A stretch of DNA of 64,000 nt from Lineus longissimus. Its lineage: Eukaryota; Nemertea; Pilidiophora; Heteronemertea; Lineidae. Where the stretch lies: NCBI RefSeq assembly GCF_910592395.1, contig NC_088318.1:8620349-8684348 (forward strand), read 5' to 3'. This document shows, piece by piece, positions 35,560 through 48,965 of this stretch; position 1 is the first letter of the stretch, and each line of letters starts with the position of its first letter. The position numbers and the translations under genes are program-made. Under the pieces are notes generated by a model that was not told the origin of the DNA, ran no database searches, and was given only the letters and a program-made list of their open reading frames with translations.

Positions 35560-35830
35560 GAAGATGGCTGGAGGAAGGTCCCTTTCGTTTTTTTGTGTTC
35601 CAAAGGTATATTCTGTTTCTGTATCTGCAACTGGTATTTCCATTGTAACATTGTGCCCAGTTGTTCAGTCATATGATGTCATTGACCTGTACAATCTACC
35701 GGCTACCCCTACAAGAAAGATAATTGGTGCAATTTCAGACATTACTCACTGCAGAGATAAACCCTGGGCACTGAATTGTTTTTTTAAAAATCAAAAAATG
35801 TATTACCCACACTTCACAGGACTATAACAA
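35560..35830 (+). mobile_element. Fragment of endonuclease-bearing element
   Basis: The frame includes RKIIGAISDITHCRDKPWAL. RKIIGAISDIT is repeated exactly in the endonuclease fragment at 49897, so both derive from one family. The GDFN active-site part is missing here. Confidence 0.45.
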
Positions 35831-35889
35831 AATAAATGTTGCTGCTATGTGAATAGTCCTTGAGTTTTATATGTTCAGTATGGCCCTGA

Positions 35890-38800
35890 GACCTTGATAA
35901 AACGTTTCTTAACCGCTAGGGCTATGGAATCAAAACTTTGTTTGCATGACCCCCTAGGTCAGATGACCTTTGACACTGAATTTCGGTCCGGTCTGATTCT
36001 TGAGTTGGCCACTAGGGGGCCAAAACTGAAAACATAAATAGTGTGATATCTCATTTATTACTGATTAGTTTTTGGTAAAAATTTAATGGTAGCTACTCTT
36101 AGCAAGGATACATCACATATGATGCGGGTTTTTGATTTGACCTACTTGTCAAGGTCACAGAGGTCAAATGGCATAAATTGGCCATTTAAGCGTAATTGTG
36201 GCACGTTTCTTTACCAATAAAGCTATGAACTTTGGTACACAAGACTCCCTACATCATATTACCTCTGACACCGTATTTCGGTCTGATCTGATTCTCGACT
36301 TGGCCACCAGGGGGCCAAAACTAAAAAGAGTAAAAGGTGCAATAGCTCGCTTAATAGTGACTTGTTATCAATTTTATTTTTATGGTAGGTACTCAGATCA
36401 AGGATACATCACATATCGTACGGGTTTTTGATTTGACCTTATTTTCAAGGTCATAGAGGTCAAATGGTGTGAATTGGCCGTTTGTGTGTAACTATGGCAC
36501 GTTTCTTAACCACTAAAGCTATGAACTTTAAACTTGGTACACATGAGCCCCTAGGTCAGATGACCTGTGACACTGATTTTCGGTCCGGTCTGATACTTAA
36601 CTTGGCCACCAGGGGGCCAAAATCAAACATTTCATTAGTGCCATATCTGGCTTATTACTGATTAGTTTTTGGTAAAAATGTTATGGTAGATACTCTTAGC
36701 AAGGATACATCACATATGATACGGGTTTTTGATTTGATGTACTTGTCAAGGTCAGGGAGGTCAAATGGCGTAAATTGGCCATTTGAGCGTAACTGTGGAA
36801 CGTTTGTTAACCCCTAAGGCTATGAACTTGAAACTTTGTACAAAGGACCCCCTAGGTCAGCTGGCCTCTGACCCTGATTTTCAGTCCGGTCTGATTCTCA
36901 ACTTGGACACTTTCACAGCCAAATAGACCCATCCTAGCCTGTCAAATCATGACATTTTTGTTGTATGTTATGCATGATTATTTGAGGGTTTCGGGGATTT
37001 GAACGAAGTCAGGAGGTGATTTTTGACGGCTTTTAACCTGTGAATCAGCTTTTTCATCACAACAGTTTAAATGAAGCCCCTAACCCACATAAGTAAGCCA
37101 ACTGAACTGAAACTTCAAAATTTTTCTTCATTTTAAATACACCTAATTCACAATTCAAAAAGAAATACATTTTAAATAGAAATTACCATTCAACTAATAT
37201 GGTGAGACCACACATTGATCCCAATATGAACCACGAGCTGATTGGTATAATAAGTTGTGTGACCTAGTGACTACAACGAATGAATGGTTTTTACGAAAAG
37301 AATTTCAAGCAACGAGATGTGATTAAATGTTATTTTGAAAAAATGTTAAATGAAATATGAAGAAATTTAAAAAATAGGCATTCCCTGGAAACCGCCATTT
37401 TTTAGCTTTTATCTGGACCCACAACCTGTATTCTCAGGTAAGACTACTTTGAAGCTTGAATGACAGTCTACTGAGAACAAAAACTAGAGGCCTGGCGGCC
37501 TGAATAGCTACGCTGGCGGAATTTAATAGCAAGGAATGAGATGAATGACAAGAAAATGTAGCAAGTAGTATATGCAAGTACCAGAATGTAGGTTTATGGT
37601 AGATCGGGAGATGCAGACAGACTAGATGGAATCAAGCTTAGACAAATGGGGCCACATTCATGAAGGGCGTTCAGCTTAAAACAGCTTTTAAATACTGAAT
37701 AGACAGATTCAGGTCCTTCATATAAATCTACACAGAATATGAATAGACCCTATAACTAATCAGGGAGAAGTTACACACGTCTAATGAATTTGGCCCCTAG
37801 GGTGAATGACAGTTGTGAAGGTTTTATTTGAACTGCAGTGAATGAAGTAGTTGAGCGGTTCTTTTGTCACATCCGCTCTTCAATACTTTCAGTGCCTTTG
37901 CTCCAACTGTGTTTAAGCAGGCCAGCGCAAAACTGCTCTTTCAATACCTTTAGTTTGATACCATTAACGCGACTGCCTTCCTCTAACAGTGTTCAAGTTG
38001 TTTAGTAAGTCATTAAAGTATATCAGGGTAAACCTACTCTTAAACACGTTTAATATCAAACACGGATGACACCTTTTGCTGTAATCGACTCCAAGTAGGT
38101 CAGTTGGTAATGAAAATGGGTTAGCACAAACCTACTGTTCATTATCTTTAGTTCGATACCAAACACGACTACTTTAGCTATAACAGTCTTAAAGCAGGGC
38201 AGAAGGTCATAAAAGTATGTCAGTGCAAATCTCTCCTTCATTACCTTGAGTTTAGATTAGTTCTTGTGACACTGCCCTATTCCCTGCCCTATTCCCTGCC
38301 CTATTCCCTCCCATAAGGCTACAATGCAGTCTCTAGATTGTGACATGAGGCAAGATGTCGTCTCTAACATCACCCTCTCTACTCTCATATCAATCAGGCT
38401 ACAATGCGGTCTCTTACTTGTGTTAAGAATAACCAACTCAACTGAACCCAGAAATTCTTGAGTTGGCCACTAGGGGGCCAAAACTGAAAACATAAATAGT
38501 GTGATATCTCATTTATTACTGATTAGTTTTTGGTAAAAATTTTATGGTAGCTACTCTTAGCAAGGATACATCACATATGATGCGGGTTTTTGATTTGACC
38601 TACTTGTCAAGGTCACAGAGGTCAAATGGCATAAATTGGCCATTTAAGCGTAATTGTGGCACGTTTCTTTACCAATAAAGCTATGAACTTTGGTACACAT
38701 GACTCCCTACATCATATTACCTCTGACACCGTATTTCGGTCTGATCTGATTCTCGACTTGGCCACCAGGGGGCCAAAATTAAAAAGAGTAAAAGGTGCAA

Positions 38801-39945
38801 TAGCTCGCTTAATAGTGACTTGTTATCAATTTTATTTTTTATGGTAGGTACTCAGATCAAGGATACATCACATATCGTACGGGTTTTTGATTTGACCTTA
38901 TTTTCAAGGTCATAGAGGTCAAATGGTGTGAATTGGCCGTTTGTGTGTAACTATGGCACGTTTCTTAACCACTAAAGCTATGAACTTTAAACTTGGTACA
39001 CATGAGCCCCTAGGTCAGATGACCTGTGACACTGATTTTCAGTCCGGTCTGATACTTAACTTGGCCACCAGGGGGTCAAAATCAAACATTTCATTAGTGC
39101 CATATCTGGCTTATTACTGATTAGTTTTTGGTAAAAATGTTATGGTAGATACTCTTAGCAAGGATACATCACATATGATACGGGTTTTTGATTTGATGTA
39201 CTTGTCAAGGTCAGAGAGGTCAAATGGCGTAAATTGGCCATTTGAACGTAACTGTGGAACGTTTGTTAACCACTAAGGCTATGAACTTGAGACTTTGTGC
39301 AAAGGACCCCCTAGGTCAGCTGGCCTCTGACCCTGATTTTCAGTCCGGTCTGATTCTCAACTTGGCCACAAGGGGGCCAAAAGCGAAAACCTAGAAAGTG
39401 TGATATCTCGCTTATTAGTGATTCGTTTTCAATAACATTTTTATGGTAGGTTCTCCTAGCAAGGATACATCACATATCATATGAGTTTTTGATTTGACCT
39501 GCTTTTCAAGGTCACAGAAGTCAAATGGCGTAAATTGGTCGTTTGAGTGTAACTATTGCACGTTTCTTAACCACTAAAGCTATGAACTTGAACTTTGGTA
39601 CACATGACTCCCTACGTCAATGACTCCCTACGTCATGTAACCTAGGACACCGAATTTCAATCTGATCTGGTTCTCAACTTGGCCACCAGGAGGCCAAAAT
39701 TAAATAGATAAAAAGTGCAATATATCGTTTATTAGTGACTTGTTTTTGATGATATTCTTATGGTACTTACTCCAAGCAACGATACATCACATGTCATACC
39801 GACTTTGGTTTGCCCTATATACTATACATGTACAATGTTTCTTAACCTGGATGAATTCCAAAGCACCAAATATCTATACGGTGAGCACAATAGCACAATG
39901 GCCCCTGGCCGTTTCATTTAGCATCAAATTACGATCCAATCAGCA
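35890..39945 (+). repeat. R2 array with 2.46-kb duplication
   Basis: Long run of the 300-bp R2 monomer, 5' truncated, ending tgagcacaatggcccctggc. The blocks 35997-36906 and 38455-39365 are about 99 percent identical and 2458 bp apart; 36907-38454 is other sequence. The matching short open frames at 36198 and 38656 are copies of the same monomer, not genes. Confidence 0.8.
37850..38255 (+). repeat. Degenerate tandem repeat, about 100-bp period
   Basis: Four diverged units with ctttagttcgatacc, cacgactacttt and taaagtatgtcagtgcaaa. It is followed at 38270-38310 by a 12-bp repeat (ccctattccctg). Confidence 0.6.
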
Positions 39946-39959
39946 CTAATAAGAAGCTA

Positions 39960-41345
39960 ATTAGTAGCCCCCAGATATGGGTTAAAGATTTGGCACGTCT
40001 ACCCCCTGAAAACTCCAACTTTGGGCAAAAAAAGCCACGTAACCTGTTGAGATACATGAGCACTGTTTATGAATACCGAGTGGAACTAAATTAACGATGT
40101 CTGAGAGGTGCTGGGACAGTTTAAAGGAGGCATTGGTCTCATTGCAGGGGTACTTAACCTTCGTGCACCCACAGCGATACTTTGAGATTTCAATGTTGAC
40201 TCATCAAAAATATCTTCTGTTGCTACACACTTACTGGACTCCTTTAAAGACCTTGGGTCCTCGAGATGGTCCGACCGCTGATGGAATGACAAAAATAGAT
40301 CACGTATTCACAAATTGCAAACAATGAGAACTGGTACTGCAGAGACCTGTTACTCCTATCACAAAGCTGTGTGGATTTCATTGTGGGCACCAGACTCACA
40401 GTCTGGGGACCATATTGATATCACTCGTGTTCTGGTTTCTTTCTTTCTGTTCCAATTCCACAAACATTATTGCGAGTGTTCTTCAAAACAGCTAAATAAA
40501 CCATAAATCTATCACCCCTATACCACCAAACATAATCCCATCTATTGAACGTCGCAAAAGACTTTTAAAAATTCGGATCATTTCGATGACTTTGAAGCAT
40601 TTTTATGCTCAGATTTTCTGATTTGTTTGAAAATCTCCTGAGCGATTCAGTCAATCACTTCTACTAGGCCACGCTTGTTTTGGTGACGTCACGTAACACG
40701 AGATCGATTCGATGACATCGCTTAAACTCGTGTTCTATCCAAGTGTTAGCATTCTCATATAAAATAGTTAACTCGGCTTATAACTCGGCTTACTCGGTTC
40801 ACGCTTGCGCATTTGAAGCCACGGGTAGTAAATGAGGTTATCGCATCTACATTTCGTGTTGGTTTTCCTTCTCTATAAGGCACCATCCATTTAGTTCATA
40901 CGCACCTAACCCCTCATTTTGCCACTCTCCCCCTGTACACACCTCCGCTTTTGTCATAACCCCCTCCCCCTCTACTACGCATATGGATACCATCATCAGG
41001 CACCGTTGGTTCCTCCACAATCCTGGGGCCCATCAAATTTGCTGGTAAGCAAATTTCTCAGTCTGGTTCTTATTGAATATTCACTATATTTCCCTTGGTA
41101 AGACTACACTTTTCTTTCCCTAACCAACACTCATTTAACCCTTTAGTACTAGTGCAACACATTCGTTGTTTATATAACATACTATGAGACCCTACAACAC
41201 ATATGCAATATCACTATGGCACAATCAATGACTGCTTGAAATCTATCATATTGATTTTTCTTCAGCGATTTGCTTCACCATTATCAACTCATACAACTTC
41301 AGCACTAAAGGGGTTGAAGTAAAGTGGCAGTCTTTCGCTATAGGA
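39960..41345 (+). mobile_element. Endonuclease-bearing element, copy with tail
   Basis: The region 40130-40325 is a diverged relative of the endonuclease fragment at 49897 (shared gactcatcaaaaatatct, cttgggt, gagatggtccgacc and gatcac words). It continues with a non-coding tail, gttactcctatcacaaagct, that is interrupted at 40381 and resumes at 41067 through aacactcatttaaccc to about 41345. The same tail is found split at 51325-51545 and 59395-59510. Confidence 0.55.
40381..41066 (+). mobile_element. Helitron-like non-autonomous element, copy 2
   Basis: 686 bp. The empty site at 51370 reads gatttcattcttata, while here gatttca and ttcttattg are separated. The 3' end has the hairpin caaatttgct/agcaaattt followed by ctcagtCTGG (CTRR) and T. 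It shares gtctggggac-atattga and the hairpin with the copy at 7376. The two copies differ in the interior. Confidence 0.6.
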
Positions 41346-41683
41346 TTTAGCCTCAAAACCTCTATTCATTCATAATTTCCATATGCGGGACCTAAGACAT
41401 CAAAATGAGTCAGAAATCACTAGACAATTAGTAAAGTAAAATCCATTTCGTGGCCATATCCTTTTCTCAACTCCAATATTCAGCCAGACAATCAGAATAC
41501 AGGGATTATATCACTTTAATTAAAAAGTTATGTATGAAGTTCACCAAATGCGGCTCCACAAGTGCAGTTGAAGACGGTATGATACTGTACATGTTACTCC
41601 GGGGAAGATTTTCTCTAACCACAGGCAGTATGATTTTCTCACCTGAAATTTTCTCACTAGAATCTTCTTCAGTAGACTCAAGA

Positions 41684-43115
41684 TCATTGTGTTAACTTCT
41701 GCTGGGTTCTCAAACTGAGGACTCTGTTGTATGCTTGTGATAGCTGCAGGCCCCCATCTCTAATCATAGCTGGCATGTGTTTTTCGGATCTTAACTGCCT
41801 CCTTCTACTACCTGAGCCAGTCGTTCGTCTCTGTGCATAGGATTTTGCATCCACAAATGTCCACTTCATGCCCAACATGTCTGACCTGAGACTTTTCTCA
41901 CGGATTGACTTAGCGTGCTCATCCATCATCGTTTTCAACTGCCTGCCTGATTCCCCGATGCAGGTGTCCTCACAGTTATATGGCAACCGAGCTGGTATAC
42001 TGCGCCGCTTTTCAGTTCAGTAGGCGTCTTGTCCTTTGAGGCAACCAGCAAGTTACAGATGGTGCATCCTGGCTTAGATACCAATTGGATTCCATGTTTC
42101 TTGTATATACTGGCCAGCTTTTCACTCACTCCGTGGTTGTAAGGAGTACCACGATGCCTTTGCTGGGATTGTGGTCGGAGGGTTGCTTGTCCTGTGCGTG
42201 GTTGTTGGTTTTCACGAATCTGTTGAAAACCCATTTGGGGTACCCACACCGACAAGGCTTTTGGTTTAGGGGGTGATGTGAGGCAAAGTTAAAATATTTG
42301 TCTGTGTGTGTTGGTTTTTGGTACACGCTGAATTTGAGATGTCCATCGTCACCCTTGTGGATGTTGGATTCCAAAAAGCCGAATCCTCCACTTCTCTGGT
42401 AAACTTAATAGCCTCATGTCGTTGGTTGAGATGTTCTGTGAAGGGGTCGACAAACTGTTTCTTAAAAATGCAGTACATGTCATCCGTGTACATCATCCCA
42501 ATTTTGGGTGGCATGGTGGTAGTAGACAATGCTTTCTGTTCAAAGCCTCCATAAACAAGGTGGCGACCATGGGCGATATAGGTGATCCCATGGCAGCCCC
42601 AAACTTCTGTTTGTAGAGAGTATCGCCGAACTGGAAGTAGGTGGTGTTCAAAATGAAGGCAAGTAGCGTGGCGATGTCATTGGGGGAGAGATTAGGCCTG
42701 ACACTGAGTAGGGGGTCAGCCTCCAACCTGCTCTTGATCACATCTATCGCTTCATCGACAGAAACACTCGTAAAGAGTTGTGACACATCGTATGAAACCA
42801 TCACTTCATCTTCCTCCACCCTAGTGTCCAATACCCTCTCAACAATTCCTTAGAATTCTTAATGTGGTGTTCTGTAGTGCCTACCAGTGTGGCTGAATCT
42901 CACACAATAGTTTTGCTGATTGGTATGTGATTGCACCGATACTAGAAAGTATGGGCTGGAGAGGAGTGTCTTTGTTGTGTATCTTATGTAGCGCATAGAA
43001 CTTTGGTGTAACCTCAGCAGTAGGGTACAATTTCCAATAAGTCTGCTGGGTGATCTTCTCTTCCTTCTTAAACCTGCCCTTTACTCCATTGCGTCCAACT
43101 GGTCAGTGCTCCAAG
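41684..43115 (-). pseudogene. Penelope-like element: RT plus GIY-YIG endonuclease, decayed
   Basis: Reading leftward: AEVTPKFYALHKIHNKDTPL (RT opening, about 43030-42960); VMVSYDVSQLFTSVSVDEAI and KFGAAMGSPISPMVATLFME (RT core); MYTDDMYCIFKK (catalytic YxDD, here YTDD); HLKFSVYQKPTHTDKYFNF; YNHGVSEKLASIYKKHGIQL; and SGAVYQLGCH followed by CEDTCIGESGRQLKTMMDEH, the GIY-YIG endonuclease start with YQLGC and IGESGR. RT followed by a C-terminal GIY-YIG domain defines Penelope-like retroelements. Several frameshifts separate the blocks, and the 5' part upstream of 43120 is missing. Confidence 0.88.
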
Positions 43116-43157
43116 CTTGTGTATAGACCAGGCTTATGTCATCTGTTGGCCCGGGTA

Positions 43158-43183
43158 TGTGTGTGTGGGGGGGGGGGGGGGTT
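43158..43183 (+). repeat. Poly-G / GT tract
   Basis: gtgtgtgtg followed by about 17 G residues. A further poly-C run is at 49098-49111. Confidence 0.9.
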
Positions 43184-43727
43184 AGGCCTTTATATTAGGT
43201 CAGTATTGGTGGGCCATTAGAGCCAAATGAAAATACTCCCATTTTCCAGCCAAAAAGCAATAAGCTGGGTGTATCAACTTCTTACTTTTAAATTTCGATT
43301 GCTGACTTGCCCAGCATAGGCATTAAAAGCCTGGCGCGAATGTGCCCATTGGTTTATTCCTGCCCAATTGAGATGGACCTCCGCAGCAGCAGGGAGGGGA
43401 GACGAAGTAGAGACACTGATTGGCCTTCGGCGGTTAATGGGAGACCCAGTTACAAAGGACATTTCTTTACACACTAGGTGGTATTTAAACATTGAACCGT
43501 TTCAAAAAGCATGATTTCAAAAATATAGCATAAAAAGAATTTGTTATATTGACTTGTTAATTTGATTTGTTTAGTTATAATCCAAAGATTGTTCTGTTTT
43601 CTAAGCCTACGTGGTCTTGGTATGGGGATTGCACTTTATATACCCCCGCTCCAAGAAGGGCATGGGGCATATAATGGTATGGCACTCGGTGTCTGTTTGT
43701 CTGTTTGTCTGTTAACTTTTATTTTTA

Positions 43728-44600
43728 GCTCAGCTGACAAAGTCAGCGGAATTAGACCAATAGATTCGAATGGTGTCTGTCCTTCCATCCATCCATCCAT
43801 CCATCCGTGGACAAAATTGGGTATTTTGTAACCGTAAGACCTAGGCAATTCAAATCTTGGATTTGACATGAACAGCACTGGGAATGCTGCTGTTAGAAAA
43901 AATTAGCGCGGTTCGACTCAAATCCACCTCACCAGGGGGCAAAAAGTGTCAATTACAAAACAATTTTTTGTTACTTTATTCGATCAGATGAAGCTTGAAA
44001 TAACGTTGAAGAGGTCTGCATGATATAGAAGTTTTGATAAAAAATATATTAGTTTCGACTTATATCACCAGTTGGCGGTACTGAGCAAAAATGTCGCTTG
44101 ACCCCAGTTGACCCTGGTTTGAATTTCCCGCCCGACTGACAAAGATTTGTATCCCTGCTAGAAGTGACCACCATTATTGCCGAGTGTGTGCTGGATTCGC
44201 TCTAACGCAATGTATAATGTACAGTGACTTTCGAATATGGAAGGTAATAGTGGCAGAGAGGATAATGCTGGAGATGCACTGTGTGAATTTGCTTGCCCGC
44301 TGATGTTATGCGCTGAAAAAAATTGCGACCTTTTTATTTCGACCAGATTGAATTTAGGTTTAAGCTAACATTTTAAGCTATTTCTGAAATTAATTATGGC
44401 ACGAAACTTGACACATTCATAGAAAAGATCCAGTACAATTTGTTCATAAGCTCCATTAACAACGGGTTCAACATAATTTGGTAAAAACAACCTTCGAATT
44501 AAGTCTACCTTCTTTTCGAAGTGACTATGCAGTGTCTCTGTAGAAATGTACAGTAAAGGCAACATGACGAAAATGACAAATTTTGCCTCTTTTCACAGCT
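43728..44600 (+). repeat. R1 family repeat, partial
   Basis: Begins tttttagctcagctgacaaa with (TCCA)n at 43783-43806 and the word gtaaccgtaagacctaggca shared with other R1 copies. The right end is not recognised. A 66-codon minus-strand frame at 44565-44365 has protein-like composition but no family match. Confidence 0.5.
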
Positions 44601-44604
44601 TGTT

Positions 44605-45300
44605 TTTAGCCCTCTTGGTCATAGACTAATACGGCTTATGCTGTGCTCGGGGTGGTTAGTGGTGGTCTGTCCTGCGTCCGTCGGTCTGTAAACTTTTTGC
44701 CTTGTCAGCACTCTACTGTCTTCATTTTTTTGACGGATCATTTTCATCCTTCATATGTGCATATATGGGCCCAAGATCTAGGCAAAGTTCAATTTTGAGT
44801 GCAATTCGATTACTAATCTGGTCACCAGGGGGCTTTTTGTAAAAAAACTTAAAATGGCTGTTTGTAACTCCTGCTTTGAGCTAAGGTGCTCTTTTTTATT
44901 CTCACAGGTACATCTATTGAGGATACATCATACATAGTGTGGGTTTTTGATTTGGCCTTGTTTTAAGGGAAAATTAGGTGAAATGGCGAAAAATGGTCAA
45001 TTCCTTATTGGTGCACTTGTCAGCGCTCTACCATCTTCCATTTTTGACGGATCCTTTTCATTTTTCACATGGATGTATACGACCCTAAAATCTAGGTTGA
45101 GGTAGATTTTGGATGCGGTGCAATTCTTAGTTTGCCCACAAGGTGGCTTTTTCTGAAAAACTTAAAACTGGTCTAGCTCCCATATCCTTTGAGCTAAGAT
45201 GCTCATATTTCTACTGTAGGTGCAGTTACTAAAGGTACATCATGTATAATACAAGTTTTTGGTTTTATCGAATTTCAAAACATCCCCTCCTCCCCGAATT
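44605..45300 (+). repeat. R3-like tandem-core repeat
   Basis: Starts ttttagccctcttggtcata and holds two related monomers with gtcagcactctaccatcttc / gacggatccttttcat, at about 310-bp spacing. Confidence 0.5.
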
Positions 45301-46530
45301 CCTATTGCCTAGCGGGCACTGTGCTGTTGGCACTATTTTTTTTGTCAAAGATCTTGCTGTCCATCCTTGATGATTCAGCAGTCAATATATTTAATTATTT
45401 TACATTTTCACCCACAATTAATTTAGATATCATCCTTTTTATCGCCCTACAAAACTGGGTTTAATTTATGCACGAGCAGATGAAATGATCATGTGCTAAG
45501 TCACTGTCACATGATACCTTGTCAAAATGGCTGCAGAGTATCTGACCTAAAACAATGTCACAGTCCAGCTCTAAAAGATGGATTACTCAACAAATAACTC
45601 TTCTTCTTCTTCTTCCAGTTAAGTGCTTTCCTCGTCAACAGAGTATAGTCGCATAGCAGAACTAATGTGAATAAACAAGACAATAATAAACATCGTTCTG
45701 AAGTCATCAGGTAAGGTTGACAATGGAAATAAACAGCGCAATTGACGATCTACTCCGGAGACTTGAACTGTCATTAAATAATTCGATACACACATGCACA
45801 CTGTATATAGCACAATGCATCCAACAGGGGCTGATCATCACACACTTATTATATTCACAATCATATTAATGAACTTCCTCAATCATAAGCCTTTCCTCAG
45901 TAGTTCCTACCTTTACCTTGATCAATAATCATTAGCGCATTTATCAGTTGTTGTTGGTCTTGTATTATAAAACTTGGCTATCAAAATTAAATGTTTTCTC
46001 ATCATGTTTTACAGGAATAATCTATACAGCTGCATTTGAACGTTTTTGGTGACCACATCACAGATCACAGAGAGAAAGCAGCTGAGCTACACTCGTACTC
46101 ATAGAACCAAACGAACACCTTGCACCTCCCATCCAACTTTAGTGCTCCCCAGTCAATTCTAGTATTTCATTATTTTTCACTGTAATACTTACCTCAAAAT
46201 TGATTGAATAAAGAAAACCGTATGTTGAAAAATTCATGAAAATCATACCCCTTGGTTCTGGCCTTGCACTTTGAAACTATTGGTTATCCCTGATGAAAAG
46301 CCGATGGCAATTACTACATGGCTTTCCTGCGTTAGGCTGGACCATGTTCAATGGACTAGTTGGTTGCAACCAACCTACACTTCATAGGAATTTATGTAAA
46401 GGTCCAGACTGTTTCTGGTTATGACCATGCATCTACTGGGCTAGTTTGTCTCAACCTGCACTTCCACGGATTTGATGTTAAGGTCCTTAACTGTTTGCAC
46501 CAAGGTTGTGACCACGCATCGACTGGAGTG
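45300..46530. other. Non-coding SPCA intron sequence
   Basis: No exon supported. At 46014 there is an acceptor-like ttttacag, and at 46206-46211 an AATAAA, which could be the 3' end of a small untranslated transcript, but nothing else supports one. A (TTC)n run is at 45601-45616. Confidence 0.35.
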
Positions 46531-46536
46531 ATTTTT

Positions 46537-47570
46537 AGCTCACCTCTGGGGAACTTATACGATACCGTGGCGTCTGACGTCGTCCGTTAGCAGAGCACAT
46601 TTCGTCACCGCTAGGGCTAGATGGCTAAAACTTGGTGTGATGGTAGCTTTGGGCAATATGCCTAGGCTTATTTTTCTTTTTCGCGATATAACTTACTTTC
46701 TGGCCTCCAGGTGGCCATCTTGAAAATAGTTTTTTTGCCTTTTTGAAGCTAATGGTTGTACGTAGAGTGACGAAATTTTTATGGTGGGTGTATCTAGTAA
46801 GGTTAAACGTCATATCACCTTGGTTTTTGATTTGACCTACTTTTCAAGGTCACAGAGGTCAAAGTTTACTAAATCACCGAGTTGGCACATTTCGTTTCTA
46901 TTTGAGCTAGAAGGTTCTAAACTTGTGGGGACATGTATCTAGGGACCCTCTATCCTACCCCAAAAATTTGTCCCACTGGTGAAACTCTCCAGGCGGCTAT
47001 CTTGAAAATTGAAAGAAGTCGGATTGAAACCAAATTTCATGTGATTGTATATCTATGTACTCTATTACATCCCTGATTCTCAGGCAAATCCATCTACCAA
47101 TATGGCGGCCATGTGGCTGTCTTGAAAATTAAACAAAGTCCTATTACCCCGGAAACTAATGATTAGATTGCAACTAAACTTCATGTGACTATGTATCTAT
47201 GTACTCTTATCAATATCCCTAATTTTCAGTCTAATCCCATTACAAATATCGCCACCAGGCCACCATCTTGAAAATCCAACAAAGTCCTAGTACACCTAAA
47301 CTGTTGAACAGATGTCAACCAATTTCCATATGACATGTACACTCTTCAATAACCCTGAAATTCAGTCCACTTTATAACCAAAATGCTATACTTAGTAGGT
47401 ACCGGTAATTTTCTTTGGTACCATTGAGCCAAGAAAAATAATATTATTCAATGGAATCAAAACTGGTGAAACTATTGTGAAACTGTTCTCCCCATATCCA
47501 CTCCAAATGACATGCATTACATTACCGAGGTGAGCACATGGTCCCTGGACCATTTCATTCACAACCTGCA
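46537..47570 (+). repeat. R3 family repeat, full-length copy
   Basis: Starts tttttagctcacctctgggg and ends cgaggtgagcacatggtccc then tggaccatttcatt. The core has monomers with ggcggccatgtggctgtctt / gaaaattaaacaaagtccta. Confidence 0.7.
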
Positions 47571-47675
47571 CTTTGAAGGAATCGATACAAAGGTCCAGAG
47601 TACATTTACTACATGTTGTTGTTGTTCAAGGTTGTGACAATGCATCTGATGGACTGGTTTGTCTCAAGCTGAACT

Positions 47676-47725
47676 TCACTCAGCTGAGTGCCAGGCCCAT
47701 GGGCCCATGTTTTTCGCGTGATTAC
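47676..47725 (+). repeat. R1 family 3' end, isolated
   Basis: actcagctgagtgccaggcc followed by catgggcccatg: the family's 3' end with its terminal hairpin, without a body on the left. Confidence 0.55.
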
Positions 47726-47729
47726 TCAA

Positions 47730-48855
47730 AATCAACATCATGTATATTCACCAAACCTGGTTTTTAGGCCACTAGTTTAGGCCCAAAGAAACCTATTGAT
47801 TTGGAGGTGAACTGGTCAAAGGTGAAGGTCACAAAGACCTTAGGTCAACACTGTGTACAAGGTACAAATATATATATGCGATTGTATGAGACATACTATG
47901 GTTCTGGTCTCGCAGAAAAGTAGGTAAGATGGATATAATCAAGGAGTCCCATAAATCCGCTCTTCACCATCCCAGCATTCCTACCCAACCTTCTATTTTT
48001 ATATATGTTCAAGATATTCCAGGCCTTACATTATCAAGATTGACTCAACATGAGCTGAAAAATAGGACTGTTGTGCACATTTTTAAGTACCTTTCCTTGA
48101 AATACAAATATTTATGATGTTATTGCGACAAAACACAAAAGTTCACGGTAAGCATCTTTTACATGTCTTACAAGATTCATGATCATGTAAAACGTACATT
48201 AGGAAACGTGCTGAAATTTACACAAAATATGTTCATAGATACTTTCTATGCGTCTATGTCTTAGGTATGAAACCGTAAATGATGAAAAAGATTTCACGTA
48301 AAAAACGAGCAATAATTTCGTACCTCTCAAGCGAATCCTCAACAGCGCAGGTATGAAAGATTATGCGATATTGTTGTTGATGAAAAAAGAAGGTAAATGA
48401 CAATGCAATTGTTATTATAGCTATCATTTTCATGAATTACGCAAATAATATAACTCCTTAGTGAATTCATATATGTTCGTACAAAATGACTCTTGCTCTG
48501 ATCATATGTCTTTGTGCATCTTTAAAAGTCACTTTTATATTTCAACAAATATCGCCGAGGCAAACATTGCATGATGCAACTATAATGCATAATCTTTTGA
48601 CAGTAAACCTTGCCCGTTAGCAAGCGCAGCATGGCCAAAAAAATGGTTATCCGTTTTTTGCTTTTTTTCTGTCGTCTGCAAGCCTTCTAAACAACAACCG
48701 TTGTATGTCTCGTACAATGGGATATATGTCTTTGTAGCTTGTGCACAGTGGTCATGGGCAAAAGTGTTATGAGGTTGAAAAACCCAATCATGGACAACAA
48801 CAGTGATGAATGACACATGCTCAGCAACAGGTGACTTTTAACGCTTTGCTTGTTT
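47730..48855. other. Non-coding SPCA intron sequence
   Basis: AT-rich; no exon, RNA gene or repeat family from elsewhere in the window was recognised. Confidence 0.4.
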
Positions 48856-48860
48856 TTCAG

Positions 48861-48965
48861 CTTAACCTGAAGGATGTTCGAAACAATTATGCTAGACTGG
48901 AGGAATGGCCGTTTAGTTCTGACAGTAAGATGATGATCGTCAAATGTGCTCCCAAATATGGACAG
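48861..48965 (+). CDS. ATP2C1: SPCA Ca2+/Mn2+ ATPase exon: nucleotide-binding domain
   Basis: Acceptor tgtttttcag ends at 48860; donor cag|GTGAGA. It is 105 bp and phase 0 at both ends, so it joins the exon ending at 28894. It encodes LNLKDVRNNYARLEEWPFSS then DSKMMIVKCAPKYGQ. The E-x-PFSSxxKxM motif lines the ATP pocket of P2A pumps, and the short spacing between TEGAL and this motif is typical of SPCA, since SERCA has a longer insertion here. No further exon was found to 64000, so the next intron exceeds 15 kb. Confidence 0.93.

Noticed and set aside
36198-36431. Two almost identical 60-77 codon frames (also 38656-38847) that look like a duplicated gene
   Set aside because: They lie in R2 monomers that were duplicated together; no start context or family match, and other monomers do not keep the frame.
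44365-44565. 66-codon minus-strand frame with protein-like composition
   Set aside because: No family match and no convincing splice or start context; mentioned only within the repeat entry.
46206-46211. AATAAA as the 3' end of an SPCA splice variant
   Set aside because: No upstream exon with open frame; AATAAA is frequent in such AT-rich DNA.
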